Shown piece after piece: positions 19,101 through 26,284 of a stretch of 64,000 nucleotides of DNA. Source of the DNA: Aquabacterium sp029268225. GTDB lineage: Bacteria > Pseudomonadota > Gammaproteobacteria > Burkholderiales > Burkholderiaceae_C. Where the stretch lies: positions 8,954 to 72,953 of the forward strand of contig NZ_JBBEYB010000017.1 in the NCBI RefSeq assembly GCF_037482285.1. Reading direction: 5' to 3'. The stretch's first letter is position 1; each line of letters begins with the position of its first letter. The position numbers and the translations under genes are program-made. The notes under the pieces were generated by a model. It was not told where the DNA came from and searched no databases. It saw nothing but the letters and a program-made list of their open reading frames with translations.

Positions 19101-19151
19101 GCCACCAACGCCCCCTCCTGCCAGAGCGCCACCCCCGAGCGCACCAACTGA
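16125..19151 (+). CDS. PAS-GAF-PAS-GGDEF-EAL protein with C-terminal zinc-sensor (CZB) domain
   Basis: A 1008-residue c-di-GMP enzyme: PAS (20-137), GAF (160-300), PAS (312-430), GGDEF (motif 515-519 preceded by REGD inhibitory site), and EAL (AEALIRW near 640, DDFGTGYSS near 765). The last roughly 120 residues contain AIVKHRAWV, HHCDLGRWM and LHHEIHRLAE, matching the 3-His/1-Cys zinc site of CZB domains known from chemoreceptors and from the zinc-inhibited cyclase DgcZ. The inference is zinc-responsive c-di-GMP turnover. The 3' end overlaps the convergent MBL gene by 61 bases. The alternative start ATG 16134 would remove three residues. Confidence 0.93.
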   Translation: MVNMPTPRPLSLEDTHWKRAAESAGDGVWDWSIADDAIELSAGLSQIWQQVLGHPGALSGARSEIWSPHIHPDDRPHVEAALHAHLNQETPHYQCEYRLSRPDGQARWVLSRGTVVERGPQGEPLRMIGTLTDIHWRKHAEQFEQFRSHILEMLAGGEDLPAMLDAIVRNVEQLVPSTLCSILLLDPDGVHLRHGAAPSLPAFYNEAIDGLAIGPNTGSCGTAMYTGQRVIVEDIQRHPYWELYKGLAARAGLGACWSQPVLSAAGKVLGSFAIYHRQPQTPQAPDIQLIEQTARLVSIAIERKESEERLHLAASVFTHAREGILITGPDATIIDVNEAFTRITGYTREEAIGRKPNLLNSGRQDRLFYTEMWRALLDRGHWQGELWNRRKSGEHYAEMKTISAVKDAQGQVRQYVALFSDITALKTHEEQLRYNAQHDALTGLPNRVLLGTRLDEAMAHARQRELRLAVLYLDLDGFKEVNDRHGHEVGDQLLVALALRMRDALREGDTLARLGGDEFVAVLHDHGELSHWLPAVNRILAAAAQPVLIGPLSLQVSASVGVTTYPQSDAVDADQLLRQADQAMYQAKLLGKNRCHVFDSEQDRHVRGHHESLERIRQALAQDELVLHYQPKVNLRTGQVIGAEALIRWQHPEHGLLSPAAFLPVIEDHALAIEVGEWVIHTALAQITTWRAQGLRLPVSVNLAARQLQQSDFVDRLRQVLAAHASQHKGELELEVLETSALGDLARISQVIDTCKAMGVSFALDDFGTGYSSLTYLKRLPVDLLKIDQSFVRDMLDDPDDLAILEGILGLSTAFHRQVIAEGVETVDHGEMLLYLGCELAQGYGIARPMPADALPGWVQSWRPHPRWLQAGQVHRDDVPLMLAIVKHRAWVQGIERYLRQERDAPPPLNVHHCDLGRWMAQELWETLTTPAQRQRIDALHHEIHRLAETLCALQAQTRSAEALARLGELQALRDAMLAQLQALHSAPPQRLATNAPSCQSATPERTN

Positions 19152-20008
19152 TCGGCCAGACTGGCGCTCAAAGCGGCCACGTCATCGCCCAGGTGCGCCC
19201 GCACACCGGGCATGGCGGCATGTGAAGCCTGCACCACCGCCCTGAGGTCGTCGTGCGTCATGCGCCGCACCTCCAACAGCTTGAAAGCCAGCAGCACCTT
19301 GAGTGCGTGGTCGGTGTGGCGCTGCGGCTCGTCCTGCAGCCACTGCAGGCGCGAGCGGGCGGCCGCCAGCGAGGGCGCCACGTCATCGAACGGGGCGCCA
19401 TGGCCCGGAATGACCCAGGCGGGGTCAAGGCTCGCGATCAGGTCCAGCGTGGCCGCCTGTTCGGCAAAGCCCGAGACCCCGGCCAGCTCGGGAAAGATCA
19501 CGCCAAAGCTCTTTTGCCACAGCGCATCGGCCGAGGCCAGCACGCCCAGGCGATCGCACCACAGCATCACCATGGCATGGTCGTGCCCCTGAGCGGGCAG
19601 CGCGGTCCAGTCCTCGCCACCGAGGTGCAGGGTGTCGTGCGGCTGGAAGACGTGGTCGGCATGAAAGCGCGGACACAACTGACTGGTGGCGCGGTAGCTG
19701 AGGCGGTCCTCATCCCACGCGGCCACGGCCTCGTGCTCGCCCGGCGGGATCCAGATCGCGCAACCATGGTGCGCCTGCAGCAGGGCGTTGCCGCCCGCAT
19801 GGTCGGAATGCAGGTGGGTGTTGACGATGCGGCGCAGAGGCCGCCCGTCCCGTGCCGCGTCGATCAGGCGCAAGGTCTCCGCGCCGTCGGTGACGTAGCC
19901 GGTGTCCACCACCGTTGCGCCCTCCTCGTCCAGGCACAGCAACTGGTTGGACGACAGCCAGCCACGCTCGATCACCCGCAACGCGGAACTGGGCCAAGGT
20001 CGGGACAT
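19091..20008 (-). CDS. MBL-fold metallohydrolase
   Basis: A 305-residue metallo-beta-lactamase-fold hydrolase. The metal motif HLHSDHAGG is intact, with further ligands in GHDHAMV, SADALW and VIPGHG. A C-terminal helical region (DHALKVLLAFKLLEVRRMTHDDL) resembles that of RNase-BN-unrelated glyoxalase-II-like or quorum-quenching relatives; the substrate is not determinable. Start 20008 is preceded by a strong GGAGG site; the longer frame to 20236 lies antisense to motA and is not used. It is divergent from the stator operon, with 82 bases between starts. Confidence 0.9.
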   Translation of the reverse strand: MSRPWPSSALRVIERGWLSSNQLLCLDEEGATVVDTGYVTDGAETLRLIDAARDGRPLRRIVNTHLHSDHAGGNALLQAHHGCAIWIPPGEHEAVAAWDEDRLSYRATSQLCPRFHADHVFQPHDTLHLGGEDWTALPAQGHDHAMVMLWCDRLGVLASADALWQKSFGVIFPELAGVSGFAEQAATLDLIASLDPAWVIPGHGAPFDDVAPSLAAARSRLQWLQDEPQRHTDHALKVLLAFKLLEVRRMTHDDLRAVVQASHAAMPGVRAHLGDDVAALSASLADQLVRSGVALWQEGALVASR

Positions 20009-20090
20009 CGTGGGGCTACCTCCTGAGCAAACAGTCTGCCTCAAAGCACCGCGCGCTACACTCGGATTCGTCTCTATTCCCGCCCTGCCC

Positions 20091-20900
20091 ATGAACCCCT
20101 CTGGCTTGATCGGCATCCTCGCCACGGTGCTCTTCCTGGCGATCATCGTCGTGTTCGGCGCGGACAGCCCGATGCGCTTTGTCGATCCGGTGGGCTTCGC
20201 CGTGGTGATTGGCGGCACGCTGGCGGCCACCTTCATGAGCTACCCGCCCGGCGAGGTGCTGCGCAGCTTCCGTCTGGCGTCCACCGCCTTGAAGCAAGAG
20301 CGCCTGCACAGCGCCCAGCATATCGAGGAGCTGGTGCACATCTCGCGCCTGTGGATCCGCGGCGAGTTGCAGGCGGTGGAAAAGGCCCTCACCACCGTCA
20401 CCAACCCCTTCCTGCGCACCGGGGTGCAACTGGTCATCGACCGCACCCCCGACGAGTACATCCAGGACCTGCTGCACTGGCGCATGCTGCGTCTGCAGCA
20501 GCAAGAGGCCGCCGAGGCCCAGATTTTCAAGGTGATGGCCACCTATGCACCGGCTTTCGGCATGCTGGGCACCTTGCTGGGCCTGATCAATCTGATGGAC
20601 CTGCTGGGCGCCGGTGACGTCAAGGGCATCGGGGTGCAACTGGGCATCGCGCTGCTGACCACGCTGTACGGCGTGATCCTGTCGAACATGGTGTTCAAGC
20701 CGCTGGCGCTGCGCCTGGAGCGCCGCACCGAACGCCGTCTGGCGCTGATGAACATGATCCTCGAAGGCATCTCGATGATGAGCGCGGGCCACAGCCCAGG
20801 GCTGATGCGCGAGACGCTCAAGTCCTTCGTGGCCCAGATCGACGATGAACTGTCGGATGCGCACGTCGGTACCAAGCCAGCCGCGCCCCGCCAGCGCTGA
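20091..20900 (+). CDS. motA: Flagellar stator protein, MotA/PomA family
   Basis: A 269-residue inner-membrane stator subunit with four predicted membrane helices (about 4-22, 30-50, 150-172, 182-205) and the large cytoplasmic loop characteristic of MotA. Family landmarks are GGTLAATFMSYPPGEVLRSF and the third/fourth-helix segment APAFGMLGTLLGLINLM followed by GIALLTTLYGVILSN. It couples ion flow to rotor torque with the MotB-type partner 12 bases downstream. The shape is closer to the PomA/MotC branch than to E. coli MotA (shorter, 269 against 295). The pair is not adjacent to flhDC here, unlike the usual flhDC-motAB arrangement. Confidence 0.9.
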   Translation: MNPSGLIGILATVLFLAIIVVFGADSPMRFVDPVGFAVVIGGTLAATFMSYPPGEVLRSFRLASTALKQERLHSAQHIEELVHISRLWIRGELQAVEKALTTVTNPFLRTGVQLVIDRTPDEYIQDLLHWRMLRLQQQEAAEAQIFKVMATYAPAFGMLGTLLGLINLMDLLGAGDVKGIGVQLGIALLTTLYGVILSNMVFKPLALRLERRTERRLALMNMILEGISMMSAGHSPGLMRETLKSFVAQIDDELSDAHVGTKPAAPRQR

Positions 20901-20912
20901 GCCCGCCCCACG

Positions 20913-21791
20913 ATGGCCCCGTCTGAGATCCCCGCAGCCCCTTCGGACATTCGGCCCGACATGCCGGACGCACCCCGCTCGGCTGCGCCACTGGATGGAC
21001 ACGAGCCCTCGCAGATGCTGAACCCGCCCCCCCCCGGCACGGCCACGGCGCCGGCCGGAACCGGAGGCGCAACCGCCCCGGCGGCGGCCCTGCCACCGAG
21101 CGCACGCGGTCGCTTCGGCCGCTGGCACCTCAAGCCCACGGGGGAGACCGAGGAAGAAAGCTGGCTGCTGACCTATCTGGACGTGATGACGCTGTTGCTC
21201 GTCATGATGGTGGTGATGCTGGCTTTTGCCAAACCCGCCACCGAAGACACAGGCCAAGGCCAGGGTCCGGGCGGCACGGCCGCGCCGCGGGCCCAGGCCC
21301 CGCTGAACCTGCGTCCGCAACTCAACCAACTGGTCCAGGCGCGTGAGAAGGACCCGCTGGCCGGGCTGCCGCTGGACCAGTTGGGCGAGGGCGTGGAGGT
21401 CGTGGTCAATGACGGGGTGGTGAGCTTCCGCATCAACAGCGAAATGCTGTTCCCCTCCGGTCAGACCGACCTGATCGGGCCGGGCGCGGAGATGCTGGCG
21501 ACGCTGGTGCCGGCCCTCAACGCCATGCCCAACCAGCGCATCGTGGTCGAGGGCCACACCGACAACGTCCCCATCCAGACCGAGCGTTACCCATCGAACT
21601 GGGAGCTGTCGAGCGGGCGCGCCGGCAGTGTGGTGCGTCAGCTGATCGCGCTGGGCGTGTCGCCCGATCGCATCCGTGCCACCGGCTTTGCCGACACCAA
21701 GCCGCTCAAACCCAATGACAGCGAGGCGAACCGCGCGGCCAACCGGCGTGTGGACCTGGTGCTGGAAACGGTGACCCCGCCCAAAAAGTAA
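20913..21791 (+). CDS. motB: Flagellar stator protein, MotB/PomB family with OmpA-like domain
   Basis: A 292-residue partner of the preceding gene. An unusually long Pro/Ala-rich cytoplasmic N-terminus (1-80) precedes one membrane helix, WLLTYLDVMTLLLVMMVVMLAFA, in which Asp90 corresponds to the ion-carrying Asp of MotB. The periplasmic C-terminal OmpA/MotB peptidoglycan-binding domain is complete (VVEGHTDNVPI, NWELSSGRA, GFADTKPL, NRRVDLVL). E. coli MotB has only a short N-terminus, so the extended tail is noteworthy. A GC-rich hairpin follows the stop. Confidence 0.9.
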   Translation: MAPSEIPAAPSDIRPDMPDAPRSAAPLDGHEPSQMLNPPPPGTATAPAGTGGATAPAAALPPSARGRFGRWHLKPTGETEEESWLLTYLDVMTLLLVMMVVMLAFAKPATEDTGQGQGPGGTAAPRAQAPLNLRPQLNQLVQAREKDPLAGLPLDQLGEGVEVVVNDGVVSFRINSEMLFPSGQTDLIGPGAEMLATLVPALNAMPNQRIVVEGHTDNVPIQTERYPSNWELSSGRAGSVVRQLIALGVSPDRIRATGFADTKPLKPNDSEANRAANRRVDLVLETVTPPKK

Positions 21792-21809
21792 ACCCGGCCG
21801 AAGCCGGGT
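21792..21809 (+). terminator. GC hairpin after the stator operon
   Basis: ACCCGGC/GCCGGGT, a 7-bp stem with a CGAA loop, follows directly after the motB stop. It lacks a T-tract, so it may be a transcript-stabilising hairpin rather than a full terminator. Confidence 0.45.
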
Positions 21810-21869
21810 CAAGGAGGTGCAGCCCCCTTCGCCCCGCCGCTCAAGCGTCAGGGCCGAGGGGAGGTCTCA

Positions 21870-23426
21870 TCAGGCGCGGATCAGGTGATCGAAGGCGCTC
21901 AGGGCGGCGGTGGCACCGGCACCGGCAGCGATCACGATCTGCTTGTACGGCACCGTGGTGCAGTCGCCGGCCGCGAACACGCCCGGCACATTGGTGTGGC
22001 CCTTGGCGTCGATGATGATCTCGCCGAACTTGCTCAACTCCACCGTGCCACGCAGGAACTCGGTGTTGGGCACCAGGCCGATCTGCACGAACACGCCTTC
22101 AAGCTCGACCAGCTTTTCTTCACCCGTCACGCGGTCCTTGAACTTCAGGCCGTTGACCTTGCCGTCGGCACCGGTGATCTCGGTGGTCTGGGCGTTGGTG
22201 TGGATGGTCACGTTGGGCAGGCTCTTGAGCTTGTTGACCAGCACGGCGTCGGCCTTCAACTGGTCGGCAAACTCCACCACCGTCACGTGGGCCACGATGC
22301 CGGCCAGGTCGATGGCCGCTTCCACACCCGAGTTGCCGCCACCGATCACCGCCGTGCGCTTGCCCTTGAACAGCGGGCCGTCGCAGTGCGGGCAGTAGGC
22401 CACGCCCTTGTTCTTGTACTCGGCTTCGCCGGGCACGTTCACATTGCGCCAGCGGGCACCGGTCGACAGGATCACGGTCTTGGACTTGAGCGAGCCGCCA
22501 TTGGCCAGCTTCACCTCGATCAAACCACCGGGCTCCGTTGCCGGGATGATGGCCTCGGCGCGCTGCAGGTTCATGATGTCTACGTCATAGGCTTGGGCGT
22601 GGGCTTCCAGGGCCGCAGCCAAGGCCGGGCCATTGGTTTCCAGCACCGACGGGTAGTTCTCGATGCCCATCGTGTCGTTGACCTGACCTCCGAAACGCTC
22701 GGCGGCCACACCGGTGCGGATGCCCTTGCGGGCGGCGTACACGGCAGCCGCGGCGCCAGCGGGGCCACCACCCACGACCAGCACGTCATACGGGGCCTTG
22801 GCACTGAGCTTGGCAGCATCCTTGGCGGCGGCGTTGGTGTCCAGCTTGGCGACGATCTCGCCCAGCTCCATGCGGCCCGAGCCGAAGACCTGGCCGTTGA
22901 GGAAGACCATGGGCACGGCCATGATCTCGCGCTCTTCGACCTCGGCCTGGAAGGCACCGCCTTCGATGACCGTGGTCTTGATCTTGGGGTTGAGGATGGC
23001 CATGAGCGAGAGCGCCTGCACCACGTCCGGGCAGTTGTGGCAGCTCAGGGACATGTAGACCTCGAAGTTGAAGTCACCGTCCAGACCCTTGATCTGGTCG
23101 ATCAGGTCTTGCTCTTCCTTGGGCGGGTGGCCGCCGGTCCACAACAGGGCCAGCACCAGCGAGGTGAACTCGTGGCCCAGCGGCAAGCCGGCAAAGCGCA
23201 GGCTGTTGGTGGCGCCCACGCGCTGCAGCGTGAACGAGGGCTTGCGGGCGTCTTGCCCGTCGGTCTTCAGGGTGATCTTGTCGGCGCGCAGAGCCTGGAT
23301 GGTCTGCAGCAGGTCCAACATCTCACGGGAGTTCTCAGAGTCGCTCAGCGATGCGACGATCTCAAAGGGTTGTTGCACGCGCTCCAGGTAAGCGCCGAGT
23401 TGAGCCTTGAGGGTATCGTCCAACAT
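21870..23426 (-). CDS. ahpF: Alkyl hydroperoxide reductase flavoprotein subunit AhpF
   Basis: AhpF transfers electrons from NADH to AhpC. The 518-residue product has an N-terminal thioredoxin-like double domain with CHNC at 129-132, an FAD motif VVGGGPAGAAAAVYAARKG near 217, and the redox-active CPHC at 345-348. These are the same positions as in E. coli AhpF, so it is full length. An NADH-binding GGGNSGVEAA motif follows. Start 23426 has an AAGGAA site; an upstream in-frame ATG at 23450 does not. It lies 166 bases downstream of ahpC on the same strand. Confidence 0.97.
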   Translation of the reverse strand: MLDDTLKAQLGAYLERVQQPFEIVASLSDSENSREMLDLLQTIQALRADKITLKTDGQDARKPSFTLQRVGATNSLRFAGLPLGHEFTSLVLALLWTGGHPPKEEQDLIDQIKGLDGDFNFEVYMSLSCHNCPDVVQALSLMAILNPKIKTTVIEGGAFQAEVEEREIMAVPMVFLNGQVFGSGRMELGEIVAKLDTNAAAKDAAKLSAKAPYDVLVVGGGPAGAAAAVYAARKGIRTGVAAERFGGQVNDTMGIENYPSVLETNGPALAAALEAHAQAYDVDIMNLQRAEAIIPATEPGGLIEVKLANGGSLKSKTVILSTGARWRNVNVPGEAEYKNKGVAYCPHCDGPLFKGKRTAVIGGGNSGVEAAIDLAGIVAHVTVVEFADQLKADAVLVNKLKSLPNVTIHTNAQTTEITGADGKVNGLKFKDRVTGEEKLVELEGVFVQIGLVPNTEFLRGTVELSKFGEIIIDAKGHTNVPGVFAAGDCTTVPYKQIVIAAGAGATAALSAFDHLIRA

Positions 23427-23573
23427 GTCTTTCTTCCTTATGTGTTTCAAGCGACTTTGAGAACCGGCCCCCTTTCTTGAAGATGAAAGGGCGGCCAGGG
23501 GGCACCCCGGCGAGCCTCATGAGCCCGCAGGGTGTGCATGTTCAAGCAAGTGATGAGGTCAGGCCTCAACACA

Positions 23574-23592
23574 GATCAAACCAAGGTTTGAT
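23574..23592 (-). terminator. Small hairpin just after the ahpC stop
   Basis: ATCAAACC/GGTTTGAT (23575-23592) is a perfect 8-bp inverted repeat with a 2-base loop, immediately downstream of the ahpC stop. The stem is weak and lacks a T-run. It may attenuate transcription between ahpC and ahpF or protect the ahpC message 3' end. Confidence 0.35.
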
Positions 23593-24168
23593 TTAGATCT
23601 TGCCGACCAGGTCCAGCGAAGGGGTCAGCGCGGCAGCGCCTTCCTTCCACTTGGCCGGGCAGACTTGGCCAGGGTTGGCGGCGGTGAACTGGGCAGCCTT
23701 GAGCTTGCGCAGGGTTTCCGACACGTCACGGGCGATCTCGTTGCTGTGGATTTCAGCGGTCTTGATGACGCCTTCGGGGTTGATGATGAAGGTGCCACGC
23801 AGTGCCAGGCCTTCTTCTTCGATGTGCACGTCGAAAGCGCGGGTCAGCTTGTGGGTGGGGTCACCGATCAGGGGGAACTTGGCCTTGCCGACGGCGTCGG
23901 AGGTCTCGTGCCACACCTTGTGCGAGAAGTGCGTGTCGGTGGTCACGATGTAGACCTCGGCACCGGCCTTCTGGAACTCGGCGTAGTTGTTGGCGGCGTC
24001 TTCGATTTCGGTGGGGCAGTTGAAGGTGAAGGCAGCCGGCATGAAGATCAGCACGGACCACTTGCCCTTCAGGCTTTCTTCGGTGACGGTGATGAATTCA
24101 CCCTTGCCGCCACGGTTCACGAAGGCTTCGGTCTTGAACGGCTGAACTTGCGTGTTGATCAGAGACAT
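23593..24168 (-). CDS. ahpC: Alkyl hydroperoxide reductase peroxiredoxin subunit AhpC
   Basis: A 191-residue typical 2-Cys peroxiredoxin that reduces H2O2 and organic peroxides with AhpF. The peroxidatic Cys51 lies in FMPAAFTFNCPTEIED and the resolving Cys170 in QVCPAKW. It has the usual AhpC length, and the GGKGEF and HFSHKVWH segments are typical. An OxyR-like site lies about 75 bases upstream of the start, with a possible TAAGAT -10 element at 24212-24217, so peroxide induction is the likely control. Confidence 0.97.
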   Translation of the reverse strand: MSLINTQVQPFKTEAFVNRGGKGEFITVTEESLKGKWSVLIFMPAAFTFNCPTEIEDAANNYAEFQKAGAEVYIVTTDTHFSHKVWHETSDAVGKAKFPLIGDPTHKLTRAFDVHIEEEGLALRGTFIINPEGVIKTAEIHSNEIARDVSETLRKLKAAQFTAANPGQVCPAKWKEGAAALTPSLDLVGKI

Positions 24169-24240
24169 TGTTTGGTTCCTGTTGGTTAGGGTTGTGAAGA
24201 CAACGAAGTGAATCTTAGGCGATCCCTTTGCATAAAGCGA

Positions 24241-24277
24241 ATTGATTGATCGTATTCACCCAATTGTCTAGGGCTAT
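24241..24277 (-). promoter_or_regulatory. Candidate OxyR binding site for ahpC
   Basis: Reading the plus strand, ATTG-N7-GTAT-N7-ATTG-N7-CTAT. These are four tetranucleotides in exact 7-base spacing, each at most one base from the ATAG/CTAT elements of the OxyR tetrad. The site ends close to where the -35 of the ahpC promoter would fall, as in OxyR-activated promoters. Confidence 0.65.
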
Positions 24278-24296
24278 CGACAAAGGTGTCATCCGC

Positions 24297-24473
24297 CTGT
24301 CAGACAAAGGTCCCCATCAACGGGGTGTGAAGCGGGGCGACACCGCCCTCAACCGGGCCACTAGCACGAGATCGTGCGTGCCTCGGCGCTGCTGTACTGG
24401 CAAATGCACCGACTTTCCCAGCCAATTGTCTGGATGGTTTCTCCACCGTTTATCTGACGTTCTGTCAGACAAA
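24297..24473. repeat. Repeated palindromic 12-mer CTGTCAGACAAA upstream of flhD
   Basis: Exact copies lie at 24297-24308 and 24462-24473, each centred on the perfect odd palindrome TGTCAGACA. A related CCAATTGTCT precedes each at 24260 and 24422. This is a likely operator pair for a regulator of flhDC, or of both divergent operons. Confidence 0.5.
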
Positions 24474-24598
24474 TTCTTACAAGGCGTGTAGCCGGGAGCC
24501 GACCTGTCTTACAGCCAGTCTCCTATCAAGAAAACTGGGCGTTGTTTGCACAATAAATCCATCGACAACGCGAACGACATCGCGACAAGGAGACCGAG

Positions 24599-24922
24599 AT
24601 GAACAACGAACAGATCCTCGCCGAAATCCGCGAAACCAACCTGTCCTACCTGATGCTGGCCCAGAACCTGATCCGCGCTGACCGCGAGCAGGCCCTGTTC
24701 CGCCTGGGCATCTCGGAAGAAGCCGCGGACCGTCTGGCCTCCCTGTCGCCCGCTCAGGTGCTGAAGATCGCATCGAGCAACACCCTGGTGTGCCGCATGC
24801 GTGTCGACGACGACCTGGTCTGGACCCTGCTGACCAACCACGGCAAGGGCGCCGGCGCCGACAGCACTTCCCGCCTGCACGCCGCCATCCTGATGGCCGG
24901 CAAGCACCAGGAAGCGGCCTGA
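24599..24922 (+). CDS. flhD: Flagellar transcriptional activator subunit FlhD
   Basis: A 107-residue subunit of the FlhD4C2 master activator of class II flagellar genes. The sequence NEQILAEIRETNLSYLMLAQNLIRADREQALFRLGISEEAADRLASLSPAQVLKIASSN is the conserved dimerising helical core. A good AAGGAGACC site precedes the ATG. The flhC gene follows 49 bases later. The long, repeat-rich upstream region suggests multi-input control, as is usual for this operon. Confidence 0.97.
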   Translation: MNNEQILAEIRETNLSYLMLAQNLIRADREQALFRLGISEEAADRLASLSPAQVLKIASSNTLVCRMRVDDDLVWTLLTNHGKGAGADSTSRLHAAILMAGKHQEAA

Positions 24923-24971
24923 GTCGCCCCCTGATCCCGATCTGACAGAACAAACACCCCGGAGTCCCACC

Positions 24972-25508
24972 ATGCGTAGCAAGAGCCTGTTGACCGAAGT
25001 CAAGCAAATCGACCGCGCCATCACCCTGATCCACCTGGGTGCCCGCCTGCAGGTGCTGGAATCCGAGACCGATCTGTCCTACGAGCGCCTGCTGCGCCTG
25101 TACAAGGAAGTCGCCGGCAAGTCGCCGTCCAAGGGCCAGCTGCCCTTCTCGACCGACTGGTTCATGACCTGGCAGCCCAACATCCACGCCAGCCTGTTCC
25201 TCAACATCCACGAGTACCTGAACAAGGCATCGGAGATGGAAGAGATCGATGCTGTGATCAAGGCCTACCAGCTCTACCTGGAACAGACCGAAACCCAGGG
25301 CCTGGAGCCGCTGCTGTCGGTGACCCGCGCCTGGCGTCTGGTCAAGTTCATCGACAACGGCATGTTGACGATGACCAAGTGCAGCAAGTGCGGTGGCCAC
25401 TTCGTCACCCACCCCCATGAAATCAGCCGCAACTTCGTGTGCGGCCTGTGCAACCCGCCCGCCCGCGCCGGCAAGGGCAAGGCCGCTGGCGCCCTGCAAC
25501 TGCACTGA
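24972..25508 (+). CDS. flhC: Flagellar transcriptional activator subunit FlhC
   Basis: A 178-residue DNA-contacting partner of FlhD. The conserved body ITLIHLGARLQVLESETDLSYERLLRLYKEV and PFSTDWFMTWQPNIHASLF is present. The zinc site uses C137, C140, C157 and C160 (KCSKCGG and FVCGLC). The length is close to the E. coli protein, with a short basic tail. It is followed by a strong terminator, so the operon is flhD-flhC only; no motAB or che genes follow. Confidence 0.97.
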   Translation: MRSKSLLTEVKQIDRAITLIHLGARLQVLESETDLSYERLLRLYKEVAGKSPSKGQLPFSTDWFMTWQPNIHASLFLNIHEYLNKASEMEEIDAVIKAYQLYLEQTETQGLEPLLSVTRAWRLVKFIDNGMLTMTKCSKCGGHFVTHPHEISRNFVCGLCNPPARAGKGKAAGALQLH

Positions 25509-25572
25509 TCTGAAGCGCCGTGAGTCGCTGAACTCACACTGTCTCTGTCGTTTTCTCTTGTTGTCGTGTTGA

Positions 25573-25599
25573 ACGGGCCTCTCGGGGCCCGTTTTTTTT
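25573..25599 (+). terminator. Intrinsic terminator of flhDC
   Basis: A 7-bp GC-rich stem (ACGGGCC/GGCCCGT) is followed by eight T residues. Confidence 0.92.
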
Positions 25600-25633
25600 C
25601 GTGGGTGCGCCGCTTGCCGATATGCTGCCCACC

Positions 25634-26273
<640 letters not shown>

Positions 26274-26284
<11 letters not shown>

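Larger units (their letters stand above)
24169..24598. other. Divergent regulatory region between ahpC and flhD
   Basis: A 430-base non-coding region serving ahpC leftward and flhDC rightward. It contains a tetrad OxyR-type site (24241-24277), two copies of CTGTCAGACAAA (24297-24308, 24462-24473) built on the palindrome TGTCAGACA, and two copies of CCAATTGTCT (24260-24269, 24422-24431). No open frame is credible. Confidence 0.7.
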
